Below, piece after piece: positions 49,314 through 61,882 of a stretch of 64,000 bases of DNA. The notes under the pieces were generated by a model. That model saw only the letters and a program-made list of their open reading frames with translations. It had not been told where the DNA came from and did not search any database. Positions within the stretch are counted from its first letter, which is position 1. Every line of letters starts with the position of its first letter. Position numbers and translations under genes: made by a program. The DNA is taken from NCBI RefSeq assembly GCF_016545825.1, contig NC_052614.1, forward strand, positions 31,025,669 to 31,089,668. Reading direction: 5' to 3'. This DNA is from Eucalyptus grandis (Eukaryota; Streptophyta; Magnoliopsida; Myrtales; Myrtaceae).

Positions 49314-50091
49314 GGCTGCGTTTGCCGATGGGAAAATTCGGATATTGATATGATTTATCCTATTCCACGTTTGGTGCAAGGCTCGCCAGACGGGGATAAA
49401 ATCGGATATATGGGGAATATAGATAGGATAAAACTATCCCATAGGAGAGGTGTGATAAAGATGGATATGATTTCTAATATCTATAATAGAAAAGTTATTT
49501 TTCTCGAATAGCAAACTTATTAAATTAACAAAATTGAAATTATATTTCAATATAAATAATATTTGAATTATAATTTAAGAAATTAAAAATTAAAATAGAA
49601 ATTTATGTTTAGTTAATCTTATTTTAATTTATATATTCAACTATAATTCTATCTTATAATAAACATTCAACCTTTTAAATTAAATATTTATATTTATTAT
49701 ATATTTTAGGTATTTTTGTATTTTAGGTATGTTAATACACTTTACTATTTGATAAAATTTTTATTAAAGAATGATGAAAGGGAAAAAGAAATAATATAAA
49801 AAAGAGGAAAAATAAAATAAAAATAAATTAAAGAATAGTGTTACGAGAGATTTTCACCATCTCCATTTATAAACATTTAGGTTCATTTTAACTTACAAAA
49901 AACAAAAAAACATTTATGTTCATTTTTATAATGATATGCCATTTAAATCAAAAAATGTATATGATATGATGTGAATAAACTGAGCTTTAATACTGCGACA
50001 CCAAACAATGGACATAATATAAAAATCACAGGATTTCATATCCTATCCTGTCCAGTTCATCCCACTAAAAACTAGACGACCAAATGTAACC
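49314..50091. mobile_element. Non-autonomous DNA transposon, about 778 bp, TA (or CTA) target duplication
   Basis: Compared with block A (GACTAAGAGG), block B reads GACTA, then GGCTGCGTTTG...CAAATGTAACC, then TAAGAGG. The 11-base ends GGCTGCGTTTG and GGTTACATTTG are imperfect inverted copies. The inside is AT-rich with no ORF. TA suggests Tc1/mariner and CTA suggests PIF/Harbinger; the ends do not decide it. Confidence 0.65.
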
Positions 50092-50355
50092 TAAGAGGTT
50101 TGTCCATGTGCTAAAATAAAGAGAAGAATTTTCCGTTGATCACCGCACTAACCAGCTGATATTCTCTTGGCTCATTCACAGCAAGAAGGAAAGAAATCGA
50201 CAAACTTGCGAGCTGATATTCAATTTGAAGAGATAAAATCAATTAGAGAATATTCAGCACGTATTTGACCGACTTGGAGCGACATATTATACATAGAGTG
50301 GTAAAATTTGAGAGTGAGCAGGGATTCTGCACACACATTGAGAAAAAACAGAAAG

Positions 50356-50455
50356 NNNNNNNNNNNNNNNNNNNNNNNNNNNNNNNNNNNNNNNNNNNNN
50401 NNNNNNNNNNNNNNNNNNNNNNNNNNNNNNNNNNNNNNNNNNNNNNNNNNNNNNN
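50356..50455. other. Assembly gap (100 N)
   Basis: Exactly 100 N, the usual placeholder for a scaffold gap of unknown size. Sequence before it is equivalent to 22,182 of block A. Sequence after it is unrelated for about 97 bp and then enters a LINE. Confidence 0.99.
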
Positions 50456-50769
50456 TTATTGAGCAATGTATTAGTCTGTTTCATCGAATTCGCTCCACAA
50501 TGAAATACGTTTTACCAAAAGTATTTCATTGATTTTAATAAAGGTGACAGGTTTGGCGTTCTACCTGTATTATCTCCTTGGTTGCATGTATTGGTCTGAT
50601 GCGCGCTCGCATTCCAAGGTGACCTACTTTAATTGTTGTCCTGGTGTATGTCTGTTTTCATCCATCGTCTCCTCTAATTTGTCCGACGGCATGGTCTTTT
50701 GTTTCAATCAAGATATTTGCCCTGTTTACTTCGATTTAGTTCTACCTTTAACATCTACGGATTCTGGCT

Positions 50770-52010
50770 ATGGATCCTGAAGAAGAATCTATGCGTCTAG
50801 CTACTTTGTGTCAACGATTGGGTCGCCTATGCTCTGCACAGGAAATAGAAATATGGGAGGACCAACCAACACCAGAAATATTAGCAGAATGTCGTTTAAC
50901 CCTCGTGGGTAAAGTTTTCACTCAATCCCCAAGCTAACTTCCCAGCATTACGAGTACATTAATGAGGGTATGGAGGAATGATCATGTCAACTTTGCTCAA
51001 ACAGAAGGTGGTTTATATTTGGCGAAATTTCGGTCGGAAGGCGAGAAGAGAGTGTTGGAGGGCGGTTCGTGGCTCTTTTCTAGTCACTAGTCTGCTTCAA
51101 GCCTTGGATTCCTAACACGCCGTTACATTATTATGACTTTACTCGATGTGCACTTTGGGTGCAAGTTGTTGGTCTGCCCTTGGAATGGACTATAGAACAT
51201 GATAAGAAAGGCGTTAAATAGATTGGAGAAGTTTTAGGTTCGTGTTGATTTTAAAGAACATTCGGCTTTAAGGGCTGGACGGGTAAGAGTTGAACTTCCA
51301 AAGAAAGAACCTTTAAAGACTCGGCAAACGATTAGGATTGATGGGCGAATGCTGTGGTTTAGTTTCCGTTATGAACGGTTGTCTCATTTCTGTTATTCGT
51401 GTGGGAAACTTGGCCATTATGCTTCATCTTGTGCAGACTATCCTTATGATGAAGCTAAACAGGATGGTAAAGAAAAGATGGCTTTTGGTCCTTGGTTAAG
51501 AGCGGAGGTTAGACAATTTAGTCCTTATTGGCAAGCATTCTACAACCCCCCGGAAAATCCGACTCAGAATGAGGAGACTGTACCTGAGACACCTCCGGCT
51601 TTATTGCCCATTTGTCCCTCTACGCCGCTACGGATCATAGCACTTGCCGATATCCAAGTGTTCCACCAACAACAAGCAACATCATTCTATCTGAGTGAGC
51701 CACTCCAGCACCCCAGTTCTCTGGCCGAGGTCATATCATTACGACGGCATTAATCCCTGCACACGCAAAACAAAAGGGCCAAATAAGTTCTATTACGGAT
51801 AAACCACAACAGCAAAAACTGAATGCTACCGAGTTACTCTAAGTTGGGCCCATCAAAGAAACATAAAAGATATTCTCCTTATGAAATGAAAAATGTCATG
51901 ATAGAGAACTTTGATGATACTCAATTCTTGGACACACCTATTTTAGACGCATCGAAGGGAATACGTGGGCTTTGGGTGGTTGGCCTAAACAGCCACTGAC
52001 TTACAAATGA
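50770..52010 (+). pseudogene. LINE ORF1, second copy, multiply frameshifted
   Basis: It starts at ATG 50,770 and ends in the same ATGA overlap with ORF2 at 52,007-52,010. It carries the same TAG after KGVK/KAVK and the same zinc knuckle (CYSCGKLGHYASSC), but many extra small indels compared with 16,369-17,625, which break it into short frames. Most of these indels are at CAG/CTG triplets and are probably not biological. Confidence 0.8.
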
Positions 52011-55000
52011 AGATGATCTGTTGGAACTGTCAGGGTTTGGGCAATCCCCTGACAGTTCAAGCTTTAAAGGCCTTGACGGCCAAAGAAAAGCCTGACTTTT
52101 TGTTTTTAATGGAGACTAAGAATCATGAGAATGTTCTTAATCATCTGCAACGACGGTTAAGTTCAGTCACTCTTTTGTACATAATCCCGTAGGTCTAGCG
52201 GGAGGCTGTCACTTTTTTGGAATGACACCTTGCGATAGACATTACTTTGTTCTTCGGCGGAATATTTTGATATCATCTGTCGGGATTTAGTGGAAGACGA
52301 GCTTATGCGAATAACCTGTCTTCATGCATCATACTCCTACCATAATAGACAAAGTTACTTTGGGATAATCTTCGAGTGATTAGTTTCACCTCCAATAATC
52401 TCCCTTGGATATGTGCTGGAGATTTTAATGAAGTCCTATACTCTTGGGAAAATGTAGGTAGGCGGGCTCAGATGGTATAGAATGCAATCTTTTCGAGATG
52501 TTATCAATGATTGTGCCTTTATGGAGGTTGAGAGCAAGGGCTGCACTTTCACATGGTCGAATAATAGGGATGGTCTCGGAACAAATCAAAGAACGGTTGG
52601 ACCGTGTTCGTGCACGATGGAGTGGCGACTTCTTTACCCCGGCTTGAGTCTTTGCCTTGCCGGCCATGGGGTCTGATCACGACCCACTTATTTTGTCCAC
52701 ATCGATATCCTATCCAGAAGTCAATGCCCTTTTGTCTTTGAGGCATATTGGAACCAAGATACGGAGTGTAGAGGGTTATTTCTGACATATGGAACTCAAT
52801 CTAGGTACGCAATTCCCATCTATTGCGTAAACTCAAAATTGTTTCTTATAATCTACGAAAGTGGAGTCGGTCAAAATTTGAGAATGGTCACTTGAGGGTG
52901 CCAGCCTTACAATAGTAGCTCCAATCTCTTATTAACAAGCCATATATTTCCCACACGTCCGAAGAAGCGTAACATCTGCGTGGGGAAATCGAAACTATGG
53001 CGGCGGAAGAACAATTTTGGGCTATGCGTTCCGCGTTAATCAAGTACGATGGGGCGACAAAAATATCAAATTTTTTCACGCCACTACGAGTGCAGCGGAG
53101 GCAGCGCAATAGGATTGGAATGTTAAGGGATGAAAGCCTTAACTGGGTGAGAGATATTCCGATTTTAAAGTACATGACTTATGACTTTTTCTCCAAATTA
53201 TACACCTTTGTTGGTTACCGGGACTATAGACCAATCCTAGATCAATGTCAACCGCTAGTGTCTACTGAGATGAATGAGCATTTAATTGCTGAGCTTACAA
53301 TAGAGGAGGTTCGAATGGCGACTTTTCAGTTGGGCGCGATGAAAGCTCCGGGGACGATGGTCTGAATGGACTCTTTATCGACCCATTGGGATATCATTCA
53401 GCATGATCTATTCCGATTAGTTCATGAGTTCTTTTCTTTGGGGAGTCCCGCTAGAGATCTTAATAAGACGGTACTAGTGTTGATTCCTAAGGTCAACCAC
53501 CCTAAGAGCCTTGATCGGTTTCGACCGATGCTTTGTGTAATTATGCTTATAAGATTATCTCTAAGGTCTTGGCGAATCGTCCCAAACCGTGGCTTGGTGA
53601 ACTCATCTCAATGGAACAGGCTGCCTTCGTGAGTGGGCGACAAATTCAGGATAATGTGTTAATTGTTCAGAGGTTATTCATCACTTCAAAACAAGGATCG
53701 AAGCGTCATTTTAATGCACTTCTAAAGATGGACATGCAAAAAGCCTACGACAAGATTGAATGGGATTTCCTGCAGGATTATCTAACTTACATTGGGTTTT
53801 CATCACTCATGGGTTAGGATGGTGATGCAATGTATCACAACCTCATCTTTAAGTGTACGTTTCAATGGAGAACAACTTCAATACTTCCAACCATCAAGAG
53901 GATTACGTCAAGGGGACCTCTTCCCTTATATCTTCATTTTAGTGGCGAATGTTCTTTCCACCATTATTCATCAAGCTGTAAACATGGGCCATCTAAAAGG
54001 AATCCAGCTTAACGAGGTTTGTCCTACTCTTTCCCATCTATTTTTCGCTGATGATTCGGTCTTCTTCCTTAAAGGAACCCTCATGGAATGTTAGAATCTA
54101 GCCAATATCTTGAATCAATATTGTCTAGCTACTAGCCAAGTCATTAATAGGAATAAGTTTGGAATGTTTTTTTACTAAATCCTGTCCTGGAGTCTTCAGC
54201 ACAATTTAGCGGCAGAATTTAGGGTACCGGTATTACGAAATATGGGAAATACTTAGGAATTCCGTCGATTGGGAAGATCCAAAACAGATATGTTTAGTTG
54301 TATATTAGGCAGGGTAAATGCCAAACTTGAGGGCTAGAAAGAGCTTTTATTATCGAAAGGGGGCAAGGAAATCCCTTGAAATATGTTGTACAAGCTATTC
54401 CTAAAGATGCTATGTCCATTTTCAAACTTCCTATATCATTGTGTCATAAGATTGAACAGAAAATCTCCAATTTCTGGTGGAGAAATGATAAACGAAGGGG
54501 CGGAGTACATTGACAGAATTGGGAATTGTTAAAAACCAGCAAGGTGAGTGGTGGGCTAGGCTTCCGAGATTTGTTAGCTTTTAACAAAGCGCTACTTGGC
54601 AAGCAGGCATGGCGTCTACTTCAACAGCCAAACTTGTTATGATGTCGGCTTTTCAAAGGATTATATTTCCAAACTAAAGATGTTCACTCAAACGCAGCAC
54701 TTGGCACGCGCCCATCCGAGGGGCTGGCGGAGTATCCTTTGGAAGAGATGCCATCCTACCTAATGTACGATGGTCTGTTGGGGATGGGAAGAACATCAAA
54801 ATTCGTGAACATAGCTGGTTACCCTTTGGCCCTATAGGAGGACCAGCTACAAGAGAGGAACCAGGGCTGGTGGCAAATCTTATTGACCCATCCAACATAC
54901 TTGGAATGTTCCTCTTATAATAGATTTATTTGATGTCAACATCACAACAGAAATACTTAAACTCCTATCGTGACCGCTACATGCCACGATCGGTTAGTGT

Positions 55001-56150
55001 GACAGCAACGAAGGATGGAAATCATACGGTAAAAGCAATTACAAGACTCTTGTCGGCAAGTCAATAACACCTGGGGTCACCACGCATCATCATCATACCA
55101 ACAACCCATCATTCTTTGGCGCAAATTATGGAAAATCAACACAGCACGAAAAAATCCGTCTATTTTTATGGTCAGCATGCCACAATGCCCTTCCTACCAA
55201 GGCTAATCTATTTTCTAGGCATATCATCTCTGATCCTATTTGTGAAATTTGCAATCAACACTCTCCAGAAACAATTGAACACTTATTCTTCTTTTGCTCA
55301 TGGACAAACGGGATATGGAATCATCCGCAGCTCAACATTTAAGTATCTCCTCTCAACATTCATTGTCTCGACGAGTGGGTTACGAACCGCAGCAACAAAT
55401 ACTAAATCGGGTACCTAGATTGGAGATTATCGCCCATGTATTTTGGCGGAGATTTGGTGCCAACGCAACAATAGAATCTTTGAGGCAGAATCCGTCCCGA
55501 TCCAACCCGAGCTGTGGTAGACGCTCTTGCCCAGACACGGATTCACGGTCTTTCTTCTCCAAATCATCAACGATCGGAGGACTCGCGAACGGGGCATCCC
55601 ACGATCGTAGATCGCCTTTTTACTATGGAAACCTTCGGATCGGGGATACCTCAAAATGCAATATAGATGCATCTCATCAACCGGGAAGTCAAGAAGGCAC
55701 GGTAGCGTGTATCGGGAGAAATCATCAAGCGGTTCTTACCGATGTCTACACTCGATGATGTCCCGTGGTTCTCCGTTTCAAGCCGAAATACAGCGCTAGC
55801 TTTTGCTCTTCATCATCTGCTGCATCAAGGACTCAATATGGCCAATCTTATCATCGAATCGACTGCTTGGTGTTGATCGAGATCCTTCATGCGAAACGGC
55901 ACCCCCATGGGAAGAACGAGCGCTGTTCGCTGAGATTGATCATTTGATTTCCCTGTGCCCTAATTTGCGTAGTCAGCATTGCAAGAGGGAAGCTAATGGA
56001 GTTGCTGATTGGGCTGCCAAGGCCCACGGCAGATCTGATCTGGCCCATAACTGGAATATATTTCCTCCTTTTATCTTACAAAGCTTGGTAGCTGCCGAAG
56101 CAATAGCTTCCGGTTGTAATACCGAGTTCTTTTGTAATGCTGTCAATTAG
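52007..56150 (+). pseudogene. LINE ORF2, second copy, multiply frameshifted
   Basis: Collinear with 17,622-21,783 with the same endonuclease, RT (FADD near 54,050), zf-RVT and RNase H motifs and the same stops. It has dozens of extra 1-3 base changes, mostly CTG to CG, CAG to CG or CGG, or homopolymer changes. It should not be read as an independent gene. Confidence 0.82.
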
Positions 56151-56191
56151 TAATGCAATACCTATCTTTCCGGCCAAAAAAAAAAAAAAAA

Positions 56192-57684
56192 GAGGAGAGA
56201 ATATTGGAAGGAACATCATACAGCTTGACGCCCCGAGGGATTTTCTATCAATAAAGAAAAGAACCAAAAGCAATTGAAGACTAAGAGGTTCTGTCCACGT
56301 GTGCTAAAATAAAGAGAAGAATTCTCTGTTGATCACGGCACCAACTCAGCGACATTCTCATGGCTCTATTCACAGCAAGAAAGGAAAGAAATCGACAAAC
56401 TTGCGAGCTGATATTCAATTTGAAGAGTTAAAAAATCAATAGAGAATATTCAGCACGTGACTGACTTAGAGCTGACATATTATACATAAGAGTGGTAAAC
56501 TTTGAGAGTGGGCAGGCTTCGCGCACACATTGAGAAAACAGAAAGAAGAGAAGTCGCGGCCGACTCCATTTTACGGCGGTGATCTTGTCATCTCCGCGAT
56601 CCTCACATAGCCTCACCCCACCACGACGCCTGCCCTTGCCGTCGCCATTGCTGATCCATCAAGAGTCCTACCAGCAGCGAAGCTCAAGCTCAGCCCCACC
56701 AGATGCCGTTGCTTCTTCCCTTCCGCAAACCTGAAGAGCTGTTGCCGTCCTTTCCTTAGGCTTTCATCGCCGTCAACCAGCTCACAAAGCCAAGCCAGAG
56801 AGGCTGCTGTCTTGCTTGTGTGACTCCCACATTGCTGCCGCCGCTCGACGACGAGTTGCTCGCTGCACCATTGCAACACTGCCGACAAGAAAGCTAACGC
56901 ACCACGCTTGAGTTCTTTCCTTGTTGCAGGTTTTCTCGGGCAAAATGCGGTCCAGTTCGGGGAATTCCTGGTTCCTTGGTGAATTTCTAGCGTGCTCGGT
57001 TATTCTTGTAGCTGGATCCCGCGAGCGACACCAACTTCACGATATTGCAGCTAGATGTCCCAGCCATCAACTCATCGTACGAGCACATCTTCAAAGATTG
57101 TGGGTTGTTTTGGTTTTTGGTCAAAGCGGTGGAATTTGTCTCTTATTGCATGGTGAAATCTGGAGACTTAACTGTGAATTCTTGAGAAAGAAGCATAGGG
57201 AGATTGAAGACTTAAATATCGTGACTTTAGTGTTCTCGGTGGAGATTACTTGGTCCGACTAAAAGACCAAATATTAATTCACTATGATCTCCTTTGGCGG
57301 GCAGCCACAATCGTTCTCCATTTATTCAGCCGTGCCATGCCGTTTTGTCGTCGCCGTGCACCATTGCCAATCACTGTCCAATATGTTGTCCACCAATTCG
57401 AATTTGGGATCAAATCCTCCAAATTAGATTAGATAGTGATCGTTATCCGATTCCATTGAATGTCTTATTGCCTAATTTGATTATTCCATGTAATCAATAT
57501 CTTTGAGTGATAGGCATATCCCAAAATTAGGATGTAACACGCATGATCTTTAATTTTGTCTATAGTATCTTTAATATTGATACTTTGATCTTTGAGACTT
57601 AAAATCAATTTATCAATTTTATTTGCGAAATTTCAAGTTAATTAGATATTGTTTCCTTGCTTGAATTGATTGGGTGATATTTTT
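56192..57684. repeat. Copy of 21,827-23,324
   Basis: Nearly identical, non-coding. It contains, at 56,545, the same point at which block B stops before the gap. Confidence 0.88.
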
Positions 57685-58769
57685 AGGGATATGTGTCGAG
57701 AAGTCCTAAAACTTACAAGGAAAGTGCAATTGAGTCCTAAAACTTACAAAAAAATGCAATCAAGTCTAAAACTTGTCAAAATTGGTTCAATTGAGTCTAA
57801 ATTTAACACCGTCAAATTTACTAACGGAAATTGCTGACGTGGCGCTAACGTCATATTTTTATATTAATTTTTATTTTCCATATGGCTTTTAAAATTATTT
57901 TTTTATCGAAAATCTTTAAAATTAGATTTAAAAACTAAAATTTATTTAAAAACAAAACTGTTGAAATAAAAAGAAAATGGCATCGGCGGGCATTTCAGTA
58001 GTCGCCGCCCATCACCGGAGGGGCCGGTGACGGTCGCCGGCCACGGGCGGGGTGGCCGACCCTCGCCGGCGAGACCTCGCGGGCACCCCCCGGGTCGAGT
58101 GAGGATGCCCACCCAGATTTGGGCACGTCGGCCCTCGTGGGGGCCGGTGACCATCTCCGCCCTGGCGAGACCTCACAGCCCTCACTCGATCGGCGAGGCT
58201 CGCAAGATCGGGCAAACTGTGAGGGGCGGCGAGGCCTCCCACAAGGGAGGGTGATGGTAGCAAGCCGCAAGGGCCGCGTGCCCAGGGATTTGGGCGGCGT
58301 CCTCGCCGACCCGGCGGGGGTGGCTGCAAGGCCTCGCCCGGGCGAGGGCTGGCCACCTCGCCAGGCCGGGTAATCGTCGCCGGCCCCTTCAGCGAAGGGT
58401 GGCGGCTGAAGCTCCATTAGTCGCCCGGCCCCTTCGGCGATGGGTGGAGGCCGAAGCTCCACTAGTGCCTTTGTTTTGAACAGTTTTGTTTTTTTTTTAA
58501 AAATAAATTTAGCTTTTCCTTTTTATATTTTAAATCTAATTTAAACAAGAATAAAAATAATGTTAAAAGTCACGTGGAAAATAAAAATTAATTTAAAATG
58601 TCACGTCGGGCGCTACGTCAGCAATTTCCGTTAGTAAGTTTGACGGAGTTAAATTTATAACTCAATCAACCAATTTGACAAATTTCAGGACTTGATTGTA
58701 TTTTTTGCAAGTTTTAGGACTCAAATTGCACTTTCCCAATAAGTTTTAGGACTGCTTGCACATATCCCT
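57685..58769. mobile_element. Copy of the MULE-like foldback at 23,325-24,432
   Basis: Same inverted ends and GC-rich core. The core differs by many single-base losses at CCGGG, CAGG and similar sites. Confidence 0.8.
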
Positions 58770-59987
58770 ATTTTTTTTTTTATAATCTTGGATGATTTGG
58801 TGGTTATCTTAGTTTGATTGCTTTCTTTATCCTAAAATACGTAAATTGCATTGCATATCATGTGGTTTAGAATTGGTTTTCTAGATAGAATTGCATGATA
58901 GAATAGTTTCGATACTTTTCTAATTAAATTATCTGCGAATTGAATTGCTTGTTGAGATAAGTTTCTAAGTTAATATAGGATTTATGTTAGTCTATTTCCT
59001 AACTTTAAAATAGATAATATCTCACTTTAGGTAGATTTTTATTTTTAGTAATTTTAACTAAGAATGTTAATAAAAATACAAAAAAGCCATGTGCATGTCA
59101 TATAGAATTAGGTTCATAAAATGCATGTTATTTAGTAATTATTACTAGGTCCCTTTAATTAGAAATTGTGTGTCATTAGAATTATGCCATTTAGTTTAAT
59201 TGCATGACATATAGTTTAGTTTTCATTTAAATAAGAGAAACCCAAAAGGAGATTTGAGTATAATTGCGCGTTATTTAGAAACCATATTTAAGTAAATAAA
59301 TGTGGTTTTCCCTACATATGCTCGCGTTGCGTCAAGGTAAGTATTTCTCCCATGCTTAAGATTTATTGTTGCCTTGTTTTATTGAGTGTTCAATAATGGT
59401 TTTGCACCCACATGACCACCTGGCTTGTTACATTAATAAAAGAGAAATGTACGGAGAGGGGTTAGAGTAATCTAGCGTAATCGAATCCCTGAACTCATTA
59501 ATCTCTGGTTCGTAAAGTAAGGTATTTCTGTAATGCTTTACTAGGGTATCTAATCAACCCCCTAGATAAAAAATCATTTGCATGATAAATAACTTGAACT
59601 TAAGGTTGGGACGAAGTGAATAATGTCTCTCTTATTGATGTAATTGACAACTTTTGTTGTCTTATTTGGGTAAAATATTTTTTGAGAGAACAACCTTTTT
59701 TAAGGTAGCCAAGCAATTGAACGAAAAATATCTATTGTTAAGTTGTATACGCAGCTTGTTATTAGTGCAATTTTTAGTGGATGCTACCGGAGGTTATCTT
59801 ATCTCTTTGCATAATACATACGCTCAGATGGACCCGCCCATGTCGAGCAATCCTTGAATGGAAGCTCTCCATGCTTTGTCTTACTTTTCAAAGCTCTTCT
59901 CCCTTATAAATTCATCGCCCTCGTCATCACATCCTCCATGTCTCTCTCACACAAACATACACTTGCGTTTTCCCGGGACCCTCTTCA
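58770..59987. repeat. Copy of 24,433-25,649, including the GLR-type promoter
   Basis: Non-coding, nearly identical to the first copy. The TATAAA box is near 59,906. Confidence 0.85.
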
Positions 59988-60296
59988 ATGATGCCTCCAA
60001 GAGTCTCTTTCGACGCTGAAACGCTCCTCTTTTTGGCTCTCTCCTTTTTAGCCATCATTGTGTGCTCCAGCGACGGTCCTCAGCTAGCAGTGGCGCAAAG
60101 TAGTAACAACAACAGTGCCACAACGATCCCAGTGAACGTTGGGGTGATTGTTGATCTGGAGACGTGGGTGGGTAAGATGGGATTGAGCTGGGTTAACTTG
60201 TCTATCTCTAACTTTTATAGTTCAAACCCTTTTTACAAGACCAGGCTCATCCTCAACGTTAGAGACTCAAAAGGAGAAGAGGTTGCTGCTGCTGCA
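59988..60296 (+). pseudogene. Second copy of the orphan GLR exon 1
   Basis: Open from ATG 59,988, with five T at about 60,030 where the first copy has four, so the signal peptide stays in frame. It has one GCT codon fewer near its end and the same altered donor (GCAGTTCTC). No downstream GLR exons are seen before the window ends. Confidence 0.82.
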
Positions 60297-61882
60297 GTTC
60301 TCTCTCTCCTTTTATCCTTCCGTTGATTGTTGAAGTTTATTTTGCTAAGATTCAATTTGATATCTTTCACACGTCCACCCCAGTCATGCGGCCGTGTGAG
60401 ACTGACAATTTGACGCTTAGCTTGACAGTATTTATGGGTTTGTTCCATCCACCCCACGCGGTGCTTCTTGAAATTTGAAAACACTGGTCTTTGAGCGTAA
60501 CGATTGACCTTGGAACCATTTGTTTCATTTATTCCTTTCAATTCTTGGAGTTTACTCTTCAGAAAGCTATACCAAGAAAACGATATTGCAAGAAACAATT
60601 TTAGGAACCATCCAATTATAATATCCTGATGGAGGTAGTTATTTCAGTCACCCCAAATTGAAAATCTTTAATCTATTAAACCATTTCTTGGGTTTTTTTT
60701 TTTTTTTTTGTAGTTAGAGGTGTAGCACCATTGAAACAAGCGTGTATGGTTTATGCATCATATAGACCAAATACATCTCAGGCATCAATCGTTCGGGCTA
60801 ATGGTAGGACCTACTTAATTACTGGTTAAGATGATATTGATCAAAATGATCTACAGACCATATAATAACTCCTCAATATTGTTGGTGTCGGTAAACTTGT
60901 GATCTTTTAAATTAGAAGTCCACCTTCCTATCATGTGATAGTTCACCAACGTATATATGTGCATAAATTTGTGGACCCAGTTTCATCTTGATAAAAATGT
61001 GCGAGAGAATTTTTGTTTTATGATCTTGGAGGGTGAAATGTAGGACTACTATTGTCTGTTCTTTTCTTTGAAGAATATATAGCTCCCTGTGACTCCTGTC
61101 CCGCTATAACGGAGTAAACCTTTATAAAATTACGTCTACATATAGATGATCAATGAACTGTGTTAGAAATCAAGTCACAAAATACACATGCTGCATAGTT
61201 TTATTTTTGGAAAGAAAGCCTAACTTCAGGGTTTAAGTACATTTCAAATGCCAATACTTTTGTATGGTGTTATCTTAGGTACTAAAACTTTTTTTTTTTT
61301 TTTCGCTTATTTGAATGCCACAACTTTGAAAAATCAATCACTTGGAGTGCCACTTCCGATTTGTCCTGCCTGATAAGGCGACGTGGCTACCGGTTGTCCA
61401 ACGTGACCATCGAAAAATATTATTATAATATTTGTAAATATGTTTATTACTATTATTATTTTTTGAATTTTTTATTTTTGCTTATTTTTTCTTTAGAGCT
61501 AGCGAGTATCATTGGCAATCCTCATTGGTCGTGAAATCCTCGCCAGGCCACCTCACCCTCGGCTGTGAAGGCCTTATATTGTGAGGCCCTTATATATATA
61601 ACTTCAATTACTTTATTATTTTTTAGTATGCCAAATGCGCAAGCCAATGTGGTAAAAAGCTTTGAATAGAAGGTTATTGGTCGTTGGCAGAGGTGAGATG
61701 GAAAAAGTATTAAGAGAAAGCATACTAGAAAATCAATAATATGAAGGAAACAAATTATCCTAATTTTAGCATGACTGGAACCAACTATGAAAACCTTTCA
61801 AACAGAGCTATCTAGACTTCTCCGCATAATAGAAGAAAGAGATAGATGTTTGGGCTTACTGAAGAATAGACAAGTGTCACGG
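60297..61882. repeat. Copy of 25,961-27,557
   Basis: GLR intron remnant, shorter poly-T (about 60,692-60,709) and the half foldback element (about 61,250-61,590). No gene. Confidence 0.85.

Larger units (their letters stand above)
40565..50355. repeat. Block B: paralogous copy of block A without virus or LINE
   Basis: Collinear with 6,558-8,460, 13,645-15,658 and 21,827-22,182, about 4.27 kb in total once insertions are removed. It carries a 178-bp local duplication, a MULE-like foldback element, a solo-LTR-like element and a TA-flanked DNA element that block A lacks. Substitutions and indels are scattered and are not concentrated at CWG sites, so this is a real diverged paralogue. It ends at the N gap at the position equivalent to 22,182. 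Confidence 0.87.
50553..56191 (+). mobile_element. Second copy of the LINE at 15,659, truncated by the contig start
   Basis: Matches 16,152-21,826. The first roughly 350 bp are clearly diverged by substitutions; from about 50,900 on, differences are nearly all at CAG/CTG or in homopolymers. All the internal stops listed for the first copy are present. It ends in a poly-A and the same target sequence GAGGAGAGAATATT (56,192-56,205). Confidence 0.9.
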
